A program made the translations under genes and the position numbers. 7,850 nt of DNA from Candidatus Minthomonas equi. GTDB taxonomy: Bacteria; Bacteroidota; Bacteroidia; Bacteroidales; UBA932. Position 1 is the stretch's first letter, and the number at the start of each line of letters is the position of its first letter. Positions 1 to 5,549 of this stretch are shown piece after piece. The DNA is taken from contig JAGHUZ010000186.1 in the NCBI GenBank assembly GCA_018064575.1, forward strand, positions 1-7,850. The letters run 5' to 3'. The notes beneath the pieces are model-generated. The model had not been told where the DNA came from. It saw only the letters and a list, made by a program, of their open reading frames with translations, and did no database searches.

Positions 1-789
1 GGTAAAGGAAGGAATGCGTTTCTTGATTTTCAGAAAGAGTTCTTCGGGGCAGAAGCTCATCGAGGCGATATTGAAACTGTTACGGTGTATCAGTCTGGCA
101 GGCTCCGCTTCCATCAGCTGAACGACTGAATCAAGTGCATCTGGCATATAGAGCATATCCATATAGGCATCAGAAGGAAGCGTGCAGGTATAGTGACCGT
201 TTTTGAGGACTTCATAGAAGACTTCGACTGCATAGTCGGTGGTCCCGCCTCCCGGAAGGCATCCGTTGGAGATGATGCCGGGAAATCTGACGCTTCTGGT
301 GTCAACACCGAATTTGGAGTGATAGTAGTCCGAAAGCAGTTCTCCGGAAACCTTGCATATTCCGTACATAGTGTCCGGACGCATTATGGTATCCTGCGGG
401 GTGTGGTCGTGCGGTGTGCTGTCTCCGAATGCACCGATGGAACTCGGTGTGAAAAGGGCTGTGTGGAATTCTCTGGCAAGTGTCAATGAATTCAGAAGGG
501 CTCCCATATTGATTTTCCAGGCGAGTTCGGGATTCTTTTCTCCTGTGGCGGAGAGCAGGGCCACGAGATTGAATATGGTATCAATGTCATATTTCCTGAC
601 TATGTCTCCATATTCGTTGAAGTTCAAGGCATCAAGTCTGACTGAACGGGCATATGTGCTCATCCGTGTGACGTTTTCATCTTTCAGGTCAGCAGCGATG
701 ACGTTGTCGTGGCCATATATTTTCTGGAGGTGGGGTACCAGTTCGGTACCTATTTGTCCACCTGCACCGACTACAAGTATACGTTTCAT
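1..789 (-). CDS. L-threonine 3-dehydrogenase, SDR/epimerase type (partial, 3' end missing)
   Basis: Predicted to oxidise L-threonine with NAD+ to 2-amino-3-ketobutyrate in the cytoplasm, the first step of threonine breakdown to glycine and acetyl-CoA. The frame is open from the ATG at 789-787 to the left window edge, giving 263 residues; relatives are about 315-320, so roughly 55 C-terminal residues are missing. The start is chosen because the protein opens directly with the Rossmann strand MKRILVVGAGGQIG, with the GxxGxxG motif at G8, G11 and G14. D34 at the end of the second strand (VIAADL) suits NAD rather than NADP. The catalytic set is visible: TPSSIGAFG (S116/S117) and Y142-GIC-K146 in a RPDTMYGICK block. 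RFPGIIS and PGGGTTDYAVEVFY further on are the segments that point to the threonine dehydrogenase branch rather than UDP-glucose 4-epimerase. No Shine-Dalgarno is seen. It is divergent from tgt. A generic epimerase/dehydratase is the alternative. A 2-amino-3-ketobutyrate CoA ligase gene nearby would support the call but is not in view. Confidence 0.88.
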   Translation of the reverse strand, partial: MKRILVVGAGGQIGTELVPHLQKIYGHDNVIAADLKDENVTRMSTYARSVRLDALNFNEYGDIVRKYDIDTIFNLVALLSATGEKNPELAWKINMGALLNSLTLAREFHTALFTPSSIGAFGDSTPHDHTPQDTIMRPDTMYGICKVSGELLSDYYHSKFGVDTRSVRFPGIISNGCLPGGGTTDYAVEVFYEVLKNGHYTCTLPSDAYMDMLYMPDALDSVVQLMEAEPARLIHRNSFNIASMSFCPEELFLKIKKRIPSFT

Positions 790-809
790 CGAAAAGACAA
801 ATAGTACTA

Positions 810-817
810 CAAAAATA
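810..817 (-). promoter_or_regulatory. Putative Bacteroidota -7 box for the threonine dehydrogenase gene
   Basis: Read on the minus strand this is TATTTTTG, matching the Bacteroidota sigma-factor -7 consensus TAnnTTTG. It lies 20 bp upstream of the ATG at 789, which would leave a short untranslated leader of about 10-17 nt. No TTTG -33 element is seen at the usual spacing upstream, so the call rests on the -7 box and its position alone. Confidence 0.5.
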
Positions 818-828
818 CGAATTTTATC

Positions 829-836
829 TATTTTTG
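829..836 (+). promoter_or_regulatory. Putative Bacteroidota -7 box for the tgt-permease operon
   Basis: TATTTTTG fits the -7 consensus TAnnTTTG and ends 4 bp before the tgt ATG at 841. If used, transcription would begin at or within a few bases of the start codon, so the tgt message would be leaderless or nearly so. There is no clear TTTG -33 partner about 19-21 bp upstream. A promoter further upstream, inside the divergent dehydrogenase gene, cannot be excluded. Confidence 0.42.
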
Positions 837-840
837 TGCT

Positions 841-1971
841 ATGAATTTTGAATTGATAAGCACAGACCCGCAGTCGAACGCCAGATGCGGCAGGATTACC
901 ACCGACCACGGTGTCATCGAAACTCCCATTTTTATGCCGGTAGGAACCGTAGGTTCTGTCAAGGGAGTGTACCACAGGGACTTGTCTTCGGATATCAATG
1001 CAGAAATCATACTTGGGAACACTTATCATCTTTATCTGAGACCCGGACTTGATATCTTGAACAGGGCTGGAGGACTGCATCGGTTTATTCATTGGGATAG
1101 GCCGATTCTTACTGACAGCGGTGGATTTCAGGTTTTTTCTCTGGCCGAAAACAGAAAACTTTCTTCGGACGGGTGTACTTTCAGTTCCCATATCGACGGT
1201 TCACGTCATACTTTCACCCCTGAGAACAATGTCGATACTCAGAGGAAAATCGGTGCCGATATCATTATGGCACTTGATGAGTGCTGTCCCGGGGACGCGG
1301 ACAGGGAGTATGCCGCCAAGTCCCTGAAACTGACGCAGAACTGGCTGGAACGCTGTATCAGACGTTTTGATGAGACTGAAGCTCTGTATGGGTATTCCCA
1401 GACATTGTTCCCCATAATACAAGGGTGTGTTTATGATGATTTGAGGCTTAAGGCGGCCGAACATGCAGTGGGATTCAATCGGGAGGGTTATGCCATCGGA
1501 GGTCTTGCCGTAGGCGAGCCCACCGAGGAGATGTATAGGATAATAGAACTGCTTCATCCGGTTCTTCCGGCGGATAAACCACGTTATCTGATGGGGGTGG
1601 GAACTCCTGAAAATCTGCTTGAGGGGATAGCGAGAGGGGTGGATATGTTTGACTGTGTGATGCCGACCAGGAATGGAAGGAACGGAATGCTGTTTACTTG
1701 GAACGGAAGAATAAATATCAGAAATCAGAAATGGGCCGACGATTTTTCTCCCATTGATGAAAACGGAACGTCTTTCGTGGACAGATATTATACGAAGTCT
1801 TATCTGCGCCATCTGTTTGTGGCAGGGGAGATGCTTGGAGCTCAGATAGCCAGCGAGCATAATCTGGCTTTCTATCTGGATGTGGTCCGTCAGGCAAGAA
1901 TTCATATCGCAACAGGAGATTTCCTTTCCTGGAAGGAGAGAGCAGTCCAAAAGCTTAGCGGGAGGTTATAG
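841..1971 (+). CDS. tgt: tRNA-guanine transglycosylase (preQ1 tRNA-ribosyltransferase)
   Basis: Exchanges guanine-34 in the anticodon of tRNA Asp, Asn, His and Tyr for the queuosine precursor preQ1. The 376 residues match the usual bacterial length and the single TIM-barrel domain. By alignment to the Zymomonas enzyme, the general base is D92 in TDSGGFQV, the nucleophile is D271 in FDCVMPTR, and the base-binding residues are D146, Q194 and E226. C148 and V224 (in GGLAVGE) match the bacterial preQ1 pocket rather than the eukaryotic queuine pocket. The structural zinc site is abnormal: where C-x-C-x2-C is expected there are G309, S311 and D314, while the fourth ligand position, H340 in EHNLAFY, is kept. 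I recall the same loss in other Bacteroidota Tgt proteins, so it is probably a lineage trait. The start is set by the conserved N-terminus MNFELISTDP; there is no Shine-Dalgarno. The following permease gene begins 3 bp after the stop, implying one operon. Confidence 0.97.
   Translation: MNFELISTDPQSNARCGRITTDHGVIETPIFMPVGTVGSVKGVYHRDLSSDINAEIILGNTYHLYLRPGLDILNRAGGLHRFIHWDRPILTDSGGFQVFSLAENRKLSSDGCTFSSHIDGSRHTFTPENNVDTQRKIGADIIMALDECCPGDADREYAAKSLKLTQNWLERCIRRFDETEALYGYSQTLFPIIQGCVYDDLRLKAAEHAVGFNREGYAIGGLAVGEPTEEMYRIIELLHPVLPADKPRYLMGVGTPENLLEGIARGVDMFDCVMPTRNGRNGMLFTWNGRINIRNQKWADDFSPIDENGTSFVDRYYTKSYLRHLFVAGEMLGAQIASEHNLAFYLDVVRQARIHIATGDFLSWKERAVQKLSGRL
1961..1965 (+). promoter_or_regulatory. 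Shine-Dalgarno-like site for the downstream permease
   Basis: GGAGG lies inside the last codons of tgt, 9 bp before the permease ATG at 1975. It matches the anti-Shine-Dalgarno core well and stands out because the other genes here have no such motif. It supports the 1975 start and translation within the tgt message. A chance match in a G-rich codon run is possible. Confidence 0.4.
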
Positions 1972-1974
1972 GGA

Positions 1975-3072
1975 ATGAAGCACGGATTTCTCAGGATAGG
2001 AATTCTGGACAGGTACATTATCAAGAAGTTCATTCTGACCTTCTTCGTGGCCTTGTTACTCATAATTCTGATAGTCATAATCTTTGATGTCAGTGAGAAA
2101 ATCGATGATTTCGTGGAGAAGGAGGCATCTTTGAAATCGATAGTGTTCGATTACTATCTGAATTTCATTCCATACTTCATCAATATGTTCAGTCCTCTGT
2201 TTACCTTTATTACGGTAATTTTCTTTACCTCAAAACTGGCGGCCAACAGCGAAATAGTGGCGATTCTGGCCGGTGGGGTATCTTTCAGGAGACTGATGTA
2301 TCCATATTTTCTTTCCGCCTTTATCATTTTCCTGTTCAGCCTCTCACTGAACTTGTTCGTGATACCTGACGCTAATAGGAAGCGTCTTGATTTCGAGAGC
2401 AAGTATGTCCATTCGAGGTATGTTAATACTAACAGGAATATGCATTATCAGGTGAGTCCTGGCACGTATCTTTATGTGGAGTCGTTCAGTACCTTCAATA
2501 ATACCGCTTACCGTTTCGCGCTGGAAAAGATGGAAGACAATGAACTTGTTTCCAAACTCAGCGCGGAGAGTGCGCAGTGGGATTCGACGGCTGCATTATG
2601 GCGCCTGAACAATTACATATTGCGGGATTTCTCTTCCGGAAAAGAGGTGGTGGACATAGGTCAGAAACTGGATACCTCCATAGCCATTACCGTGGATATC
2701 TTTTATCTTCAGGATGATTCGATGGAGGCTCTTAACCGAAAGGATTTGGCTGAATTCATAGCGACTCAGAAGATGAGAGGAGATTCGATGGTGAAGTATT
2801 CTCTGATGGAAAGGAATAATCGTCTTTCTCTTCCGTTTTCGGCATTCATACTCACTTTGATAGGTGTGTCTCTTTCATCGAAGAAGAGGAGAGGCGGTAT
2901 CGGACTGAATCTCGGAGTGGGGATAGCACTAAGTTTCAGTTACATATTGTTTATGAGATTCAGCCAGATGTTCGTGGTAACAGACACTCTTCCGCCTTTT
3001 GTGGCGGTTTGGCTGCCGAATGCTCTGTTCGCGGTTATAGCGGCAGTGCTTTACAAGCTGGCCCCGAAATAG
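1975..3072 (+). CDS. LptF/LptG family permease (shorter paralogue)
   Basis: Predicted inner-membrane subunit of the LptB2FG ABC exporter, which lifts lipopolysaccharide out of the inner membrane and passes it to LptC/LptA. The 365 residues are close to E. coli LptF and LptG (about 360). The layout is typical: three N-terminal membrane segments (about 18-37, 60-85 and 109-130), a periplasmic beta-rich domain (about 132-280), and three C-terminal segments (about 283-301, 309-329 and 341-361). The cytoplasmic coupling helix between segments 2 and 3 is visible as NSEIVAILAGGVSFRR; E93 corresponds to the glutamate that contacts the LptB ATPase. The N-terminus ILDRYIIKKF is the family signature, so the start is sound. 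It follows tgt by 3 bp. Its last 22 bp overlap the 3' end of the opposing fmt gene. I cannot decide between LptF and LptG from sequence alone; the longer permease at 4027-5511 is the likely partner. Confidence 0.92.
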   Translation: MKHGFLRIGILDRYIIKKFILTFFVALLLIILIVIIFDVSEKIDDFVEKEASLKSIVFDYYLNFIPYFINMFSPLFTFITVIFFTSKLAANSEIVAILAGGVSFRRLMYPYFLSAFIIFLFSLSLNLFVIPDANRKRLDFESKYVHSRYVNTNRNMHYQVSPGTYLYVESFSTFNNTAYRFALEKMEDNELVSKLSAESAQWDSTAALWRLNNYILRDFSSGKEVVDIGQKLDTSIAITVDIFYLQDDSMEALNRKDLAEFIATQKMRGDSMVKYSLMERNNRLSLPFSAFILTLIGVSLSSKKRRGGIGLNLGVGIALSFSYILFMRFSQMFVVTDTLPPFVAVWLPNALFAVIAAVLYKLAPK

Positions 3073-4034
3073 ACGTCATCCCATCCGGAATGCCATCCGG
3101 CGAGGAAATCTCTTGTGCTAAGGCGCTTTTTCCCTGCGGTCTGGAGTTCCAGAATCTCCAATCTTCCACTGGCACAGTCAACCAGAATTCTTTTCTTTCC
3201 GTCAGAAATCACCTTTCCCGGTTTTTCGTGCTGTCCGTCAGATGTTTCGACTCTTGACGCGAAGATTTTTACGTCTATGCATCTGTCCCCTTGTCTCAGA
3301 ACAGTATGTGTCGCGGGATAGGGACTCAAGCCACGTATTCTGTTATGTATTTCGGGGGCGGATGTGCACCAGTCGAGTTCCATAGTCTCCCGCGTTATTT
3401 TTGGTGCGGGGCACGTCTGGAGTGAATTATCCTGGGGAAAAGCTTCAGTCTGGCCAAGGAATAATGCATCTACGGTGCGGGGAACAAGCAGGCTGCCTAT
3501 ACTCATAAGGCGGTCATAAAGGGTTCCGAGGTCGTCTTCGGGAAGAATCGGGGTCTTCTCCTGAAAGAGTATGGCTCCCGTGTCAATGTCTTCATCTAAA
3601 AGAAAAGTCGTTACTCCTGTTTCCTTCTCTCCGTTGATTATAGCCCAGTTGATGGGGGCTGCGCCGCGGTATTTCGGAAGCAGTGAAGCGTGGAGATTGA
3701 ATGTGCCGAGGCGGGGCATACTCCAGATGACTTTTGGCAGGATTCTGAATGCCACTACCACGAAGATGTCGGCGTTTATTTTTTCGAGTGTCCTTATGAA
3801 TTCAGGGTCTTTCAACTTTTCCGGCTGGAGTATGGGAATCTGAAGATTCTCAGACAGAATGAAATTCTTGACGGCGCTGACATTCATTTTCAATCCTCTT
3901 CCAGAAGGTTTGTCAGGTACAGTTACTACGGCGGCTATGTCATAGCCACCCTCGATGAGGGCTTTGAGGGGACCTGTCGCGAATTCGGGTGTGCCCATAA
4001 ATACGATTCTTGGTCCGGCAGCAATATTATCCAT
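3051..4034 (-). CDS. fmt: Methionyl-tRNA formyltransferase
   Basis: Transfers a formyl group from 10-formyltetrahydrofolate to methionyl-initiator tRNA in the cytoplasm. With the chosen start the protein is 327 residues, close to the usual 310-320. The N-terminal formyltransferase domain (about 9-190) begins RIVFMGTPEFA and includes the PDKPSGRG loop. Its catalytic residues are N113 and H115 in FNLHASLLP and D151 in DIDTG, equivalent to E. coli N106, H108 and D144. The C-terminal OB-fold tRNA-binding domain spans about 211-325 and contains IRGLSPYPAT. The start at 4034 is preferred over an in-frame ATG at 4067. It leaves 8 residues before the first strand, like known family members; it is preceded by an A-rich stretch; and it overlaps the upstream permease stop compactly as ATGGATAA. 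The upstream choice would add 11 residues. It is the last gene of the alaS-permease-fmt operon, and its 3' end overlaps the convergent permease gene by 22 bp. Confidence 0.96.
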   Translation of the reverse strand: MDNIAAGPRIVFMGTPEFATGPLKALIEGGYDIAAVVTVPDKPSGRGLKMNVSAVKNFILSENLQIPILQPEKLKDPEFIRTLEKINADIFVVVAFRILPKVIWSMPRLGTFNLHASLLPKYRGAAPINWAIINGEKETGVTTFLLDEDIDTGAILFQEKTPILPEDDLGTLYDRLMSIGSLLVPRTVDALFLGQTEAFPQDNSLQTCPAPKITRETMELDWCTSAPEIHNRIRGLSPYPATHTVLRQGDRCIDVKIFASRVETSDGQHEKPGKVISDGKKRILVDCASGRLEILELQTAGKKRLSTRDFLAGWHSGWDDVYFGASL

Positions 4035-5511
4035 TGGCTTTTTTTCGGATGGAAAGGGACTTGCCATTGGTCAGGAATGCCACAATACCTTTCCAGGTGA
4101 GTTTGAAAAATAATCCGACGGCTTTGAAGTCGAATGATTTGTCCTTCGTGGCCGCCCAGGTCATAAAGAATCCGAGGGGAAGAAGTACGAATGTGGATAT
4201 GAATGCACCCATAAACGGTGTGGCTTCTCCATCTTTGGCCAGTTTCTTCCCGGTGATGTCGATGATGTAGTATATGATGAACAGAAGGGCGGATACGATG
4301 ACTGGAACACCCAATCCTCCCTTTCTTATGATGGCCCCAAGCGGTGCGCCTATGAAAAAGAAGATGAAACACGCCAGGGACAGGGTGAACTTTCTGTAGG
4401 ATTCAAGGTCGATTCGTCGGATGAGCCATTGATTTCTATCTACTTCCCTTGTATATTCCTGCATATTGGAAATCGCTTTGTCAACGGCATTTATGGCTTT
4501 TTGTAAGGCTTGCTTCTCATCTTCCGCATTGGTCCAGCTTATCAGGGTGTCAGGTTCAACTTTCGCATTGCGTTCCACGAGGATTTTATTCTGAGCGGTA
4601 TCCAACTGTCGCGGCTGTGCAAGTGACAAGTCATAGATGATTTTACGCTCGTGGCCATCCATTATGCGGTCATTCAGCGTACCTATTGAATCCCTGTCGT
4701 GGCGGAGTTGTCCGAGGTTCATAGCCATCACTTCATTTCCATAGCGGCTGGAATCCGATTTTTCGAATTCATAGTTTTCCAAAGGGACTACGACGTCCTG
4801 TCTTCTGAATGATATTTTCTGCAAGACGACAGAAGTGTCTCTGTAACTGACATTATTTTCATCTTCGTATGAAATGCCGTTATAGAGAGTGAGAATAAGT
4901 GATTTGCGGTCGGCTGTGGATTTGATGGTTCCGGAATCGGCAAGAGTGACTGATGTATTGCCTTTGTTCGAAGTGTGATTGTAAATCATCAGGTCGTACA
5001 TCATATCCGTTTTCTTGTTTCTCTCCTTGATTCGGAGGGAATAACCTTCGATTCCGTTGTAGAATGTGCCACTTGGAATCTTAATCTGATCCTTTGTTTT
5101 TCCGATATCGTACTGGAGAGTGTAAATCTTGTTGTATGAAATGGGAATCAGATTGTTCGAGATGAAGAATGCACTGACACTGATGAAGGCGGCCACATAG
5201 ATGAGCGGATAGAGGATTCTTTTGAGCGATACTCCTGCAGCTTTCATCGCCAGAAGTTCGTTGCTCTCACCTAGATTTCCCAGTGTCATTATGGAGGCCA
5301 GCAGGGTGGCCAGAGGCATAGCCATCGGAAGAATCGTACAGGATCCCCACCACATAAATTCCAGAATGACTAGAAGGCTGAGCCCTTTTCCCGCCAGTTC
5401 ATCGATATAAAGCCACAGGAACTGCATTACCAGAATGAACATAACGATGAAGAAGACCATTACGAATGGTCCCAGGAAAGACTTGAGCAGGAATCTGTCC
5501 AGTTTCTTCAT
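4027..5511 (-). CDS. LptF/LptG family permease (longer paralogue with periplasmic insert)
   Basis: Predicted second membrane half of the LptB2FG lipopolysaccharide exporter. It has 494 residues against about 360 in E. coli. Membrane segments fall at about 14-36, 46-76, 100-120, 374-394, 401-420 and 431-454. The coupling helix is SNELLAMKAAGVSLKR, with E85 at the LptB-contacting position. The IGAPLGAIIRKGGLG stretch after the fourth segment is a strong family signature. The beta-rich periplasmic domain covers about 125-260. Between it and the fourth membrane segment is an extra hydrophilic region of about 80 residues (277-355). It ends in a helix with a 3-4 hydrophobic spacing (L336, I340, V343, I347, M350, T354, V357), suggesting a short coiled coil running down to the membrane. 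A basic cytoplasmic tail of about 40 residues (455-494) is also longer than usual. The gene starts 38 bp after alaS with no visible terminator between them, and its stop overlaps the fmt start by 8 bp, so the three are probably co-transcribed. Confidence 0.93.
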   Translation of the reverse strand: MKKLDRFLLKSFLGPFVMVFFIVMFILVMQFLWLYIDELAGKGLSLLVILEFMWWGSCTILPMAMPLATLLASIMTLGNLGESNELLAMKAAGVSLKRILYPLIYVAAFISVSAFFISNNLIPISYNKIYTLQYDIGKTKDQIKIPSGTFYNGIEGYSLRIKERNKKTDMMYDLMIYNHTSNKGNTSVTLADSGTIKSTADRKSLILTLYNGISYEDENNVSYRDTSVVLQKISFRRQDVVVPLENYEFEKSDSSRYGNEVMAMNLGQLRHDRDSIGTLNDRIMDGHERKIIYDLSLAQPRQLDTAQNKILVERNAKVEPDTLISWTNAEDEKQALQKAINAVDKAISNMQEYTREVDRNQWLIRRIDLESYRKFTLSLACFIFFFIGAPLGAIIRKGGLGVPVIVSALLFIIYYIIDITGKKLAKDGEATPFMGAFISTFVLLPLGFFMTWAATKDKSFDFKAVGLFFKLTWKGIVAFLTNGKSLSIRKKANG

Positions 5512-5549
5512 CTCTATGCAGTTTCCGTGGTTTCCGATTTCGTCTGCGG

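Larger units (their letters stand above)
810..836. repeat. Perfect 8-bp inverted repeat in the divergent promoter region
   Basis: CAAAAATA at 810-817 and TATTTTTG at 829-836 are exact reverse complements separated by an 11-bp AT-rich spacer (818-828). Each arm is also a candidate -7 box for the gene it faces. The symmetry may simply reflect two back-to-back promoters. It could also be a binding site for a dimeric regulator or a small hairpin. It occupies about half of the 51-bp intergenic region. Confidence 0.6.

Noticed and set aside
353..844. 163-codon plus-strand open frame ending in an ATGA overlap with the tgt start
   Set aside because: The overlap resembles translational coupling, but the opposite strand encodes an unmistakable dehydrogenase with all its motifs. 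The plus-strand product resembles nothing known.
1201..1950. Long open frame (249 codons) on the minus strand within tgt
   Set aside because: It is fully antisense to a tgt gene with an intact active site. The translation has no recognisable domain and is rich in H, P, S and R, as expected of a shadow frame.
3082..3101. Direct repeat CCATCCGG twice, separated by AATG
   Set aside because: It is two short copies inside the fmt coding region, with no further copies. It is explained by codon content of the GWHSGWDD segment.
3115..3131. Possible terminator (GTGC-TAAG-GCGC followed by TTTTT) downstream of the plus-strand permease
   Set aside because: The stem is only four pairs including a G-T wobble, and it lies within conserved fmt coding sequence. 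It is too weak to call.
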